The notes under the pieces are model-generated. The model saw only the letters and a list, made by a program, of their open reading frames with translations. It searched no databases and was not told the DNA's origin. This document shows positions 35,401 to 46,436 of a DNA stretch of 64,000 bases, piece by piece. How positions within the stretch are numbered: the stretch's first letter is position 1; each line of letters begins with the position of its first letter. The DNA is from Embiotoca jacksoni (lineage: Eukaryota; Chordata; Actinopteri; Embiotocidae): assembly GCA_022577435.1 (NCBI GenBank), contig JAKOON010000009.1, positions 8,287,411-8,351,410 of the forward strand. The letters run 5' to 3'. A program made the translations under genes and the position numbers.

Positions 35401-38400
35401 AAAAAAAACTCTTTGTACACCTTTTTCCTTGTTTGACATTCTCAGAAGTGCTTTTGTCGTTCAGCCACACAAAAACAAGAAACGACAAACGGTGACGCAG
35501 GAGCTTTCTTAAGGAACACACACTCTGCATAGAGTATTGGGAAGAGCTCATTCCTCCTCAGGGTTATTGTGTTTTCACAACAAACATGCATACTTAGGGA
35601 CACCATTCAATTTCCCTCTCCTAATTATGTCACTCCTACTTTTTCTATGGAGCACTCCTTCTCTCCAGTTTGCTCTCTGCGTGTCATGTAGCGGAGCTGC
35701 TGTGGTGCTTCATGCTGCTTCAGCAGACTGCTTTTAGCTGAGCTGTCATACTCGTTCAGACGCGGTGTGATTCACCGTGCTGCTGCTGCTGCTGCTGCTG
35801 CTGCAGTCCCGAGTCACACTTTGACACTCACCTTATGTACACTCCATCGTAGGCTGCTTACAATGTAGCACTTCAATAGATGGGACTTTGACGTAATTGG
35901 CAAAAGGTTTCAAATTAAATCCCCATAAAATGATTCGGTTTTATGTGCTTTTCAGATTGTATTGATCATAGAAATATTTAAAGCTTCACCTCAACTATCT
36001 GTCACTGCATCCTCGTATGTGTTGTTGTGTAACGTTTTTCCCCCTCAGACATGATGGAGGTAGAGGCTCATCAGTTTGTTGTCTACCAGCTTTGTCATAG
36101 TGTATCTTTGCATCCAAGCTATACCTCTTCACTGTATTCAAATTACAACAGATTTGGTCTGTGGAGTGAAGCGTTCGCAGGAAGTCCTAAAGAATGAAGA
36201 AAATACAAAGTAGAGAAATGGAGAGGGTTATATTTGTGTGCGCCCGTGTGCAGAGCTTTCAGTGTCACCAGTTGTCACTGTTGGACCGGTTCTCTCTGAA
36301 GTCAACCAGTCTTTCATAAGATATTTTAAAACAGCAGTTGGCCTTCCTTAAGCTGCTGTAAATGTAACTGTGATGCTTTTTGTATATTTTATTTGACTGT
36401 TTTTGTCATTTCACTGCAGCTTCTTTATCATTTACCCGGGTTTACTTGCATATTTCATAAACGCGCTCCTAAATGTCATTTGCTGCTTATATTTTACTGT
36501 TTGCCGCTCTAACGTTGAAGCTTTTCTATGCACACACGCCACTCATGCTTACATCTGTGTGTTGAGTTGTTGCGATCGCTGCTTTCTCACTGTGTCTTTC
36601 TCTCATTTTCTCATTCTACTCTGTCGGCCATCAGATGTTGCAAGGTGCCACCATGCAGCAGTTACAGCAAGTGCAGGTGCAATCACAGGGCACACCCATC
36701 ACGGTAAACACTCATTGACCACACGCACACACGGGCTGCCACTTGGTGTCACAGCCTTATAGGTGACCACTCTGTCCTGCTCAGATGACTGAGGTCTGTC
36801 GGGGCGAACGCAGCATGAGATCAGATGGCCTTTCCTGGATAATGTGACAGACAGAGGAGAAAGAGAGGACTTGAAACCTGCATTGTCACCTTTTGTCCTC
36901 ATATCTTTTGTGCCTGCTTGATGATCTTTTAATACACTTTTAGAATTTAAGGAATAGATTCAAATTGTACTCCAGGGAAGTTAGTGACTACCTTTCTCTT
37001 TGCTTTGCGTCAGTTAGAAACTACATGCCTGCACCAGTTGTTGTTCAACAACTAATGTGTTTCTGTAACGTATCTCCCATGTTTTTTTTGTCCCCCCTTC
37101 TTCTCTCCATTAGAGTGCACCTGTTGCCATGCAGGTGGGTGAGGGCCAGCAGGTGCAGATTGTCCAGGCTACTGCAGCCCAGGGTCAAGCTCAGACAGCT
37201 CAGGCCCAAGGCCAGACCATGCAGGTCATGCAGCAGATCATCACTAACACAGGAGAGATCCAGCAAATCCCGGTAAGAAATTGCATCAGCCTGGAAAGGA
37301 CAAATAATGGGCATTTAAAGGAGGTAGAAGGTGGGGCTGCTGAAGGAGAGGAGGCGGCAGGCCCAGGTTACGAAAGAGAAGATGGTCAAGGTCATCTGTG
37401 TTTGCTGCGTGATGTGCTGTTTGACATTATGCTTCTGGACAAACATGTTGTGAATTTCCCATCCTTCACTGTTTTAAGGCAGACATGAAACAGTAGTTTT
37501 AGAAGTTAAATCACTGGAGGAAACAGGGATTCTCGTTGATGTCGTCCAGAGCAGCAAAATGGCTGTGACCTCTGTGTTACAATGACCTTTGCTCTAAACC
37601 AAACTTTGTCTCCCCCTTGTGTTGCTTGACTGCAGGTGCAACTTAATACGGGCCAGCTACAATACATCCGTCTAGCCCAGCCTGTCTCTGGAGCACAAGT
37701 TGTCCAAGGACAGATTCAGACCCTTGCAAACACTCAGCAGGTAATCACTGCAGCGGCAAAAGTACCATCTTTAGACAACAAATCTGCCTGATATGCGAGT
37801 TTATACATCACAGCCCTGCATGTGGTGTGTCAAAATGGCAGGATGGGTTATGTTTCTGTGTTACAGGGAAGCTTCTTGTTGAATACAGTCAATGAATAAC
37901 TTGTTTTATTTTCAGATTACACAAACAGAGGTACAGCAAGGACAACAGCAATTCAACCAGTTTACTGATGGACAGGTAACAAATGCAGTATAAAAATGAT
38001 TGTTGTTAATTTTGTGGGTTTTTTTTCGGTCAGGTGCCATCTGGCACACAATTTATATTTCGAACTTGTTCACTTTTTTTTTTTTTTAGCAGGTCTTACT
38101 ATAACTACACTGCCAGTTAGCTGGCCAGCAGTTTACATTTGCACTTTGAAAATGCCATTAATTTAACATTTATTTATCTAGAAAAGCCTCAGTGAGATTA
38201 AATGTTCTGGCAGTAAGCAACTAACAAATAAAAAATAAAATACATGCAACAAGTCAGCATTAGAGTGAAAAGTGATTATAGAATCATTAATAAATTGTGT
38301 AATACAGTCAGATGAAAGATGTTCTCCTTGAAACAACCTAAATAGCATCTTGAAACAAACCCAGAGCTTTTTAAACATTCACCAACACGCACAACCTTCA

Positions 38401-38553
38401 ACCTCTCTGTCTCTCCGTTTCTCCGTCTTTCAGCAGTTGTATCAGATACAGCAGGTGACGATGCCGGCAGGACAGGAGCTGACCCAACCAATGTTCATCC
38501 AGACCACCAACCAGACAGCTGACGCACAGGTCACGCAGGTCAGCACTGACTGA
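29485..38553 (+). CDS. nfyc: Nuclear transcription factor Y subunit gamma, ten coding exons, complete
   Basis: Exons: 29485-29583, 29722-29793, 31261-31374, 33074-33169, 34357-34530, 36635-36703, 37114-37272, 37636-37740, 37916-37975 and 38434-38553 (TGA). Every internal exon is a multiple of three, and the product is 355 residues. Residues 20-127 form the histone-fold domain that pairs with NF-YB and recruits NF-YA to CCAAT boxes: [74 protein letters not shown]. Residues 128-355 form the glutamine-rich activation domain (QPGQIIIAQPQQGQ, MQVGEGQQVQIVQ, QIITNTGEIQQIP, QLYQIQQVTMPAGQ). The ATG at 29485 matches the family start and follows a good acceptor. Exon 6 (23 residues, MLQGATMQQLQQVQVQSQGT) is absent from the common human form as I recall it and is probably a cassette. 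The protein acts in the nucleus. Confidence 0.97.
30515..30790. repeat. Fragment of a dispersed teleost repeat (start part)
   Basis: It opens with attcaattttatttacatag followed by tgctaaatctcaaca, acagagaaacccaacaatt and aagaaacctc. These match, in order, the beginning of the same long percomorph repeat seen at 18535-19205. Confidence 0.6.
32315..32406. repeat. (CA)n microsatellite
   Basis: About 46 uninterrupted CA units inside an nfyc intron. Confidence 0.95.
32435..32569. promoter_or_regulatory. Candidate intronic regulatory cluster
   Basis: A CCAAT box (32435-32439) is followed after four bases by a perfect RFX X-box, GTCACC-AT-AGCAAC (32444-32457). A perfect MEF2 site, CTATAAATAG, lies at 32516-32525 and a second CCAAT at 32565-32569. 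This density in intronic DNA suggests an enhancer, or a promoter for the microRNAs 750-1,100 bases downstream. Inference only. Confidence 0.35.
33295..33386 (+). ncRNA. mir30e: microRNA mir-30e precursor
   Basis: The 5p arm at 33311-33332 carries the miR-30 seed gtaaaca and the miR-30e form catccttgactgg. The 3p arm at 33354-33375 (ctttcagtcgg, atgtttgcagc) pairs with it across a 21-base loop. The lower stem closes with ggcaac (33295) against ttgcc (33382-33386). It lies in the nfyc intron between 33169 and 34357 on the sense strand, the position MIR30E holds in human NFYC. It probably derives from the host transcript and represses targets with tgtttac sites. Confidence 0.95.
33615..33700 (+). 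ncRNA. mir30c: microRNA mir-30c precursor
   Basis: The 5p arm at 33629-33651 (seed gtaaaca, then catcctacactctcagc) is the miR-30c form. The 3p arm from 33667 (ctgggagagggatgtttac) pairs with it, and the stem extends with ccaggc (33622-33627) against gcttctgg (33686-33693). It sits about 300 bases after mir-30e in the same nfyc intron, as in tetrapods, so the two probably form one cluster under host-gene transcription. Confidence 0.95.
34222..34345. repeat. (TG)n tract with a 39-base duplication beside an nfyc splice acceptor
   Basis: TG/CG dinucleotides run from 34222 to 34344, interrupted by ttttgcatgcgtatg at 34269 and again at 34308, a tandem unit of 39 bases. The AG of nfyc exon 5 follows at 34355-34356, so the acceptor has only gtcttt as pyrimidine tract. 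Confidence 0.9.
34531..36634 (+). other. nfyc intron 5
   Basis: It holds a (TGC)9 run at 35778-35804 and A-rich runs near 35395. No exon or transposon was recognised. Confidence 0.5.
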
Positions 38554-38573
38554 ACCAACCAGGAACCTTTCTC

Positions 38574-38613
38574 CACACACACACACACACGCAAACACAA
38601 ACACACACAAACA

Positions 38614-38647
<34 letters not shown>
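38574..38647. repeat. Imperfect (CA)n in the nfyc 3' UTR
   Basis: CA units with aaaca interruptions start 20 bases after the nfyc stop codon. Confidence 0.9.
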
Positions 38648-39358
38648 ACCAGCCAATGTGATGCCGACAGATGCCATCAGCGTCGACAGAAGACGCTTGA
38701 TAACTGAGATTTTTAAGCACCGCTCACTAGAACAAGGGACCTGAAATCTGGTAACACTCATTTTTGTAAAAAGACAAATTCACTGGATCACGAACCTGAA
38801 CACTGATCAACTATTTCACAATCATATGTTATATTGCATTCATGGTTAGACATTGTGTACTTTTTGTAATTCTGCCCACATCACATTGGGAAAATATGCA
38901 TCCACTTCCACAGTCCCCGATGACAGTTTTCCACAGGTCAACTCTATTCTTCCTCTCATCACATTTAATAAGAGAGTATTGTTTTAGTTCTGGCAACTTA
39001 TTTTCAGCCCTTCATTTGGAAATAAACTGGGAAAGCTTTCATCTTTGTCTACGTGACGGATCTGTGGTTAATGGGATCTGTCCCACAGGATTCTTCGCCT
39101 CCTGCTTCTCATCTTTGAATAAATGAATTACACCCTTTTCACTGTTTGTCAAGTAGCTGATGGAAGAAATGAAGCCATATACCTCAGATATCACTTTTTA
39201 CAGTGCGTCAATCTAAGGGATCCCGAGGAGAGAATATAGGGTTCAGTAATAATTTTCATGTAGTTTCTCTGTTGTTTTCTTCTTTAATGATGAAGCATGA
39301 CTTTACGTTGTAAGGGCTTCAATCTGTATAGGTTTACTGTGTGTCTGTCTGTCTCTCT

Positions 39359-39361
<3 letters not shown>

Positions 39362-39411
<50 letters not shown>

Positions 39412-39432
39412 TGCGTGTGTGTGCTTGTGTTT
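39362..39432. repeat. (TG)n in the nfyc 3' UTR
   Basis: Pure TG units to about 39409, then interrupted by ttgcg and cttg. It is complementary to the (CA)n tract 715 bases upstream in the same UTR. Confidence 0.9.
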
Positions 39433-39920
39433 GAAGCACCCACATTTGTCTTTACTTTTCCCTTTTGGTTCCTTGCTTCACTTTTCTTCCTCATCCCTGT
39501 GTCTTTAGAGCGGGGAATGTCTTCCCTGCCTCTATGCAGTTTCACACAGGCCTCTCTACCCAGGTGGTTTTGGAGTCCTGGGTCTTGTGCCCTGGTTTAA
39601 GCCTGATGTACAAACACATGACTCCGTCTGGAGAAGAAAAAAAAAAAAGAAAAAAAATAGCCCTTTTTACAGACTTTTGTTTTTTTTCAGTACAAGTGTT
39701 TTATTTTGGTTTTGAAATTATGTTTGGCCTGAGATCTTTCCCATCATTTTTTGTACAGTAATGATTATTATCAATGTTCTTATTCTTGTTGATTTTGCAT
39801 GTAGTTCAAACTGCCAGCATGACATGCAATAGATAGGTACAATTTTATTTTTGACGTTCCTTTTTGTAAACAAACTTTGTTTGTGAAAAAAATTAAAAAC
39901 CATAACTTGTCTAAAAACCT

Positions 39921-42900
39921 TGTTTTTCTGGTATTTTGACTGTGTGGCATCAAGCACTAATCTTTGCCTTCATTGTTTTGTTTTAGGTGAGGTAAGCACC
40001 TTGCTAGTGTGTGGCCTGTAGACAGGAGAGAATTTCAGCAGCACACCAAAAGATAGGACTTGAACCATCCCAGGCATCATCACACACTGTATTTCCAGGT
40101 AGACACATCCCACCCACAGAGCCCAGAATATGATTTCCTCTGTCATTTTCTGTTGTTATGAAATAGAAACGCTCATTGTGTTAATGAGCACAGGAAATAA
40201 GTAGTGGGTTTAAAAAACCATGCAAGATTAAAACTTGCTGTTTTTCCAAATGGCCATAGGAGGGCAGCACTGATCTAACAAACTGTAAATACTACGTTAT
40301 ACGGTTATACTGCAATAGGGCACCTGATGTTTTCCCAGATACACTTTCAGTAGGAAGATTGTTTTAGCAGCAGAACTGCATCTTAAGTGCACTTTTGTCT
40401 GTCTGAAATATAAAATCAGTATTTACCCATGTTGCACCCAAACCAGACTCCATAAACTCCACTAATCTCCTTTCCGCTGCCCTCCCGGAGTGGTGGAAAA
40501 GCTTCATGTGCCACAAAGGGCCACCGGTTAACAATAGAGTCACGAGTTATTTGGCTAGAGACTGCTCAGCTCCTAAGAGATCAGACTACATTCCTTGACT
40601 GACCTAAATCTTAAAAGAAAGAAGTAATTATGGTGCAAAAAAAAAATTGGTAGGGAGAGGTTGCTGATAATGTCCCACTTTGCTAATATAAAATGTCACA
40701 CATTAAACATCATGTCAAGGTTCAAAAGTTGCAAGTGTCACTTTGAAGTCCTTTCCTATCCAGCTGTGGGGAAAAAAAAGTTCCCCGCACTTACAGTGAC
40801 CACTCACTGTGCAATTGTCTGGTGAAGCCACGGCAGTCCGAGCCACAAGTAAACATTACTCAAACCGGAGGGCCCTTTCTTAATCAACTTAATCACTGAA
40901 CAATAACTGCATTAATGAGTGCAGACTCAGGCTCGGCTCTTTGTAATAAGAGCAACGGGGATTGTGAGAATGTTTGAGCTTAAGTCGAGCGTGAAAGGGA
41001 TTGTCTGGTGGTATTTTTCTTGGCTGGCTCGTCCAGTCAGATCAAGGCAGCTTTGGCCCTATGAACTGGAGCTGACTGCCTTGACTGTGGTCTGGACCTT
41101 GTGATTGGGCCACCGCAGCAGCTGGTTTCACAGAGCTGACATCAGTAGACTTTCACTTAGATGGGCTTTGCGTTTGAGGCGTCAAGAGATTTTCTTTAAA
41201 TCATCATCAAACTGTAATGTTAGCTGTTCCCAGGTCCTGGCGTTTCGCTGTTGTATAAGAATAATGTGACCGTTCATGTAGTGAAATTCTCTTACTGCTT
41301 ATACCTCTTCATAAATAGCTCGGTGCAGGGTCAGTACTGAAATAATCTGCATTAAAAATCGGGAACATTATCACATCAAATGATAAACTAGTTGTATCAA
41401 AAAGCCTATAGTTTATTTCTGAGGGTATTAAAAGATTTTTCCCATATTGAACGAGAGATACATTTTTACCAACTAACTAACTAACTGATTAACTAACGGA
41501 TAGTACATTTTAGAGCCCGACCTATTTGGGAGTAAACATTTTATATCGACTAAAATAAGGTTATTAAACATTATGACAAAGATACGTCATGGAGGCAGGA
41601 TATTTTACAGTTTAATGAAAAAGTGACATCAGTGCAATGAATCAATGGACTTCACAGGGAATTTAATCATTTTAGATAACTACAGATTAAAGCCACTCAA
41701 ATAGAACAATTTCTAAATGAACCCAAGCATCTTTTTTCTGCGATATATTCTGCATAGAAAAAAATCAATCAGAAATACAAAATGAACATACAGATACCAA
41801 TGTATCTGAGAAAAATTGGTCTGGTTTGAAGAACTTCCCAAACTGTTTACACGTTATACTGCAAGTTATACCGCGTCCTCTGCTCTCAAACACACGCATT
41901 TTGTTATTTCATATTTGTTAAGTCAAATGTATTGTATACCCGCTGACATGGAGCTGGGAAGGTAGAGGCAAGAGTTCAGATGAATTCAGGGCTGTTGAGA
42001 AGTTTTGTGTTCATGACTCCCTCCTCCCTCCAACCATTCGTGTGAGACATCCAGGAAAACTTGTACTGCAGCAGCTGAGTGTGTTTTCTGCTCTGAGCAT
42101 CTTTTAACTTCAACTACAGAATATACAAGACAAACCTGAGATTTTTAATGTGGCCTGTTATTCATAGTTTTGTACTCTGATCAATAAAGAGGTCCCACTT
42201 CATGCACTGAAGACTCCTCTTTTACCCCTCCACCCTTTGTGGACTAAAAGAAGTCAGTTTGTGATGTCAGTATGTTTAGAAAACCAGACAGCTTAATACG
42301 GTTTTTATTATTGTTCCGTGTGTCTGTTTGCTGAGTCTTTTTTTATAGCTCAGGGTTGTTTTTGACTGACGGAAGTGAGGTAGTGTCTACACTGCAGTCC
42401 CTTCCTCCCTCTGAATGTATGTCAGTAAAATGCGGCATATTCTTATGTGGAGTCACATCTGTAAAGGCACTAAGAGTGGTGTGTTACAAAGGATCTTTTG
42501 ACTGGTCATGAATGGGCCACTGAGTGAAGTCTCTACACGTCCTGCTGTAATTTCCTGACTCAGTGACTGGGTGTTGTAGTTGACACTTCATATTGTTGAA
42601 TAGCTGATTGTCAGATTGAGTACAAGAAAAGTGCCTCACGTCAGTGCGGACGTGATGGTTTAAGTATGTAGCTCGCTGGAGTTTTTTTGTTGTTGTTGTT
42701 GCTTCAAACACAGCACTGCTTGACAATGTCATTTCAACTCTCCGAAGACTTTAACCAGACTTGCCACAACAACATTAACCCAACACAACAGACACTATAT
42801 CAACAAGTCATCTGCCCCCCGCCCCCTCCCGTCCACCTTTCCTCCTCCTCCTCGTTCCTTGTTGCTCGGAGGTTTTCCATTGAGAAAGATGTGTGTTAAA

Positions 42901-45179
42901 GAGAAGGAAACGGATGAAAAGCAGAAGAGAAAAGAGATTAAATAAAGACAAACAAGAGTGCAGTCTGGGAAAGCCATTAAGTGGCGTAAATAAACGTCAG
43001 AGTGCGCAGCGGAAATAGAAGGTTGTTGGGGGTCGGCCGGAGCGAGTTTGCACGGCACTATGTGTAGAGCACAACTGCTGATGTGAGTATTTTTTTAAGT
43101 TCCCATAGATTCCCTGAGTGGCTGTCGACTCCCGGAGCTCAACGGGCCCTGTGGCGCGTAAGTGAATGCTCGGATTGAAGAGCGTGGTGGAAAAACAGCA
43201 GAGAGGGGAGAGGTGGGCACGAAGGGAGCACGGCAGCCACCTCCTAACACTGGGCCCCTGTAGTCTCTTCCTCACGGTCTGGTTTCGTACATTTGTGCCT
43301 TCAGCCATTCGTTCCACATTTTACAGTTTGACCGTGCTCAGCTGTTGTTTGTTGTCACGGGGCTGCCTTTAGCCGAGAGTCCACTCTGGACACTCTTCTC
43401 AGCTCCAAGTGTTGATTACTGGATAAAACTAACACTGAAGACGAGCACTGTAATAAAAAGAGGGCGTGTGTGTCTTTGCCACGGTGGAACTTTTTTTTTT
43501 TTAAATCCCTGAGGGTACAAGCATCGCTGGCCTGTTTGTGAACACCTTTTTCTTTCGTAGCCGCCTGGCGTGGTTTGGACTGCCGAGAGGCAGAGGAAGC
43601 CAGGCGAACAGAGAGAGGGTTGTAGTGGGGGATTTCAAGTACACGATGCCGTTGTGTTGAAGTTTAGTTTGTGCATCATCCTTTCATAATGAGGTGGTTA
43701 GGCGCCACAAGACTCTGCTGTCAGATCATCCCAAATTAGACCCCTTGTCGTATATCTCTCTGTCCTTTACATCTACAGTCCTAAAAAAGCAGAAGTACCT
43801 TTATTTACAACCATGCGAGGTGGATTTCACCCATGCCAACTTGTCTTGAAGGCCCACTACTTTTTTTTGCCTTATAATTAAGACCTATAGTCCCTTCTAG
43901 GTTAAATCAATAAAGTTCATCATATCTTAAATGATTAGTCAGCTAATAGAAAAAACATCAACAACTTAATGTATGATGAAAATAAATATTGATTGCAGTC
44001 CTATGGTAGATTCAAATACTATTTCCGATCAAAACAAACAAAAACGTAGCTGTGCACCTTTAAAACACAAGACTCACTCGGAAAGTTTCAGCTCTCGGGC
44101 CGATTCGTCATATCACCCGTCACCAGTCTGCATTACCACGTTGCTGTAAAGTCTGCCTGTCAACAGTTGATTCACTTTTATAGCCAACAATGAGTCCATC
44201 AGGCTATATGCGAGTTGCTAAGTAAAGAGGTAAGCTCCTGGGAATAATGTCTAGATTTGTGACTTGTGAAAGACTCCAGCTGCATTCCTACACGTCAACC
44301 CGCAGATCTACGTGTTCCACAATAACAACGCACATAGTTAGCGTGAGTAACCTGCCCCTGCTATTGTTACACTGTAAAACTAAAACAATGCTGAACACAT
44401 GTTTAAGGTAGGGGGGTGGGGGGTCAGGTTCTCTTGTTGATGTAGCAGTGAAATAAACAATTTATTCAAGCGTGACGATTATATATTTCACTTTAAATGT
44501 AATGTAAGTACATGCCAGAGATGTAAGTGATGGGGTACTGAAGAAAATAAACAGATTTGCACTTCTTTGTTTAAAAAAAACAACAAAAAACATTCCCGTG
44601 AAGACCTCGTTTCTTTTTCTGCTGGTGGATTTAACTCCAGGTTTACATTGCTGCTTGCTTTAGCTGAACACAGCTTTTAGCTTAAAGAAAACCCATCAGT
44701 GTGAGTTCTCTCCACATTTACTGATGTCACTTTTGGTGGTCAGATGACAGTGAGGCCAGCAGGATTTTGGGAACCACCTCAATGCTTTCCTCTTGACGCC
44801 CTCCGACAGGTGATCCCTCCACAGGACTCACTGTGCTCTATAACCTTGTATTTGTGTCATAACCACAAACCACTGTGTGTCACAGTCATAGATTTAGAAA
44901 GGCTCTTGAGGAGGCTGTCTCTGCTGTCCCAAACTATGTAGCCATGGATTCAAGCCTCCTCCCACAATAAACACAAGTGGCATTTTCATTTCAATGGAAA
45001 CACAAAGGAAACTTTCACCGTTACTAGAACACTTTGTCATTAAAAAGCACATTTTGAAAGAGACCCAGTGCACTTTGACACTTAGAAACTACTCCATTAA
45101 TAATTGTATAATAATTATGCATAAAGTTGCATAATCAACAGTTATACCAAACTTTGTAGCTCTGTCAGTGATCACTCCT
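39921..45179. other. Intergenic DNA between nfyc and kcnq4
   Basis: About 5.3 kb with no supported gene. It holds a short (ACTA)n-like run at 41468-41500, a (GTT)n run at 42686-42702, a pyrimidine patch at 42810-42860, and GC-moderate stretches at 43010-43380 and 43555-43620 that could be distal regulatory DNA. No transposon family was recognised. Confidence 0.5.
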
Positions 45180-46134
45180 TCCTAGAAAGCTTCATAAACA
45201 AGAAAACTCCTGCGCCTTCCCTCTCTCACTGTGCATCTCCTGCTCATAGCCACACATCCCGTGCGCCAACTACTTGCCGCTCGCCACAGCTTCTGTTTCT
45301 GCGCAACTGGAGAGGCGTTTCTCTCTTTTTTTTTCTCTTCTTTTTTTAAAATCTCTGTAAGCGCCAACAAACCAGATGCAAACATCGGCCGGCGTTTATT
45401 TCGGCCTTTTTGCGGAGTTTTAGAGTTGGCCGTCTGCGATTCTTGTCATCATACTGATGTTCTTTTACTTCTGCGCGCTCCACCCCGCCTGCCGGAGCGG
45501 AGGAGCGCTGGACCAGAGAGACGCGCCAGGAGGGGAGAGCGAGCTGATGTTAGCGACTGAGGCGAGGTTCAGTGTGCCAGTTGAAACTCTAGAAACAGCG
45601 AGGAGTAACTTAATGAAAGAGTTGTGGCTGCTTAATTTGGTTTAGATAACATGGATCCACTGCACGACTCCTGCCTTCGCTTGTTCCTTGTTTAGTAAAG
45701 TGTGTTTTTTTTTTTTTTACGAATAGACGCTACCCTTTCTGCAAAGTGATGGCAGGTTAGCGGCTTGCTTTCAGTTTTCGTGGACTTAGTGCATGTGTCA
45801 TTACTTTTCTGCACCCCGCTGGTCACTTCTTACACCTGACTCTTAACAATGATCGCTGAAGGTCACGTTTCGGCGCGGCGCACTCGTCAAAGTATTGTGC
45901 ATCTTGTCTTTTGCGACCGTGACTTGATTTACAGATAACTTTGAAATCTTAACCGATCAAACCGAGACTATAAGAAGTAGGGATGATATTTTAGCCTACT
46001 CGTGTGATTGAGAGGTTTTAGTCCACTGTAAAGCCGAGACAAACTGGACTATGACTTGGTCCAAACTTTGGCTCCTGCGGAAGATCCAGTGAAAAGTGTA
46101 AAATCATATGTAGTTTAATCGTGTCGGCCTGAAG
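45180..46134 (+). promoter_or_regulatory. kcnq4: kcnq4 promoter and 5' leader
   Basis: CpG-rich patches (45380-45560, 45860-45900) precede the start codon. The stop TAG at 46111-46113 is in frame upstream of the ATG, fixing 46135 as the first possible start. Several short upstream open frames lie here: 45651-45695, 45849-45938 and 46051-46092. The transcription start is unknown, so which of them are transcribed is uncertain. Confidence 0.55.
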
Positions 46135-46436
46135 ATGTTAGGAACTCCGTCCAACAACGGCGGCATCAGGATGCTGGTTCCCCCGGGTCCGGACGACGAC
46201 AGGCGGGTAGAGTTTGTGGCTCTCACCGCCGTCCACACGGAGAGAAGCGAGCCGTCCACACCGGAGCGCGGACACCCGTCTCACCGCACAGGTCTACTGG
46301 GCACCCCGTTACCCGGACCGCCGGGACCCCGGGCCAACCAGTCTGCTTCAAGCAAGCGCTACAGAAAGTTGCAAAACTGCCTGTACAACGTGCTTGAAAG
46401 ACCAAGAGGATGGGCATTCATCTACCATGCATTCAT
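46135..46436 (+). CDS. kcnq4: Voltage-gated potassium channel KCNQ4 (Kv7.4), first coding exon (partial)
   Basis: One hundred codons plus two bases end at a donor, ttcat|GTAAGT. The cytoplasmic N-terminus has EFVALTAVHTERSEP, close to the ELVALTAV segment of KCNQ4, and LLGTPLPGPPGP. It ends in the pre-S1 block of the KCNQ family, KRYRKLQNCLYNVLERPRGW followed by AFIYHAF, with S1 beginning in the next exon. The full channel is a six-helix tetrameric Kv7 subunit giving M-type current, important in hair cells. The position directly after nfyc on the same strand matches the human order NFYC-KCNQ4 and settles the paralogue. All later exons lie beyond the window. Confidence 0.9.

Larger units (their letters stand above)
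38554..39920 (+). other. nfyc: nfyc 3' UTR
   Basis: Begins after the stop at 38553. Candidate poly(A) signals are AATAAA at 39118-39123 and ATTAAA at 39892-39897; the second is followed by the GU-rich ttgtttttctggtattttg. It contains a (CA)n tract at 38574-38647 and a (TG)n tract at 39362-39432. The exact end is inferred. Confidence 0.65.
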
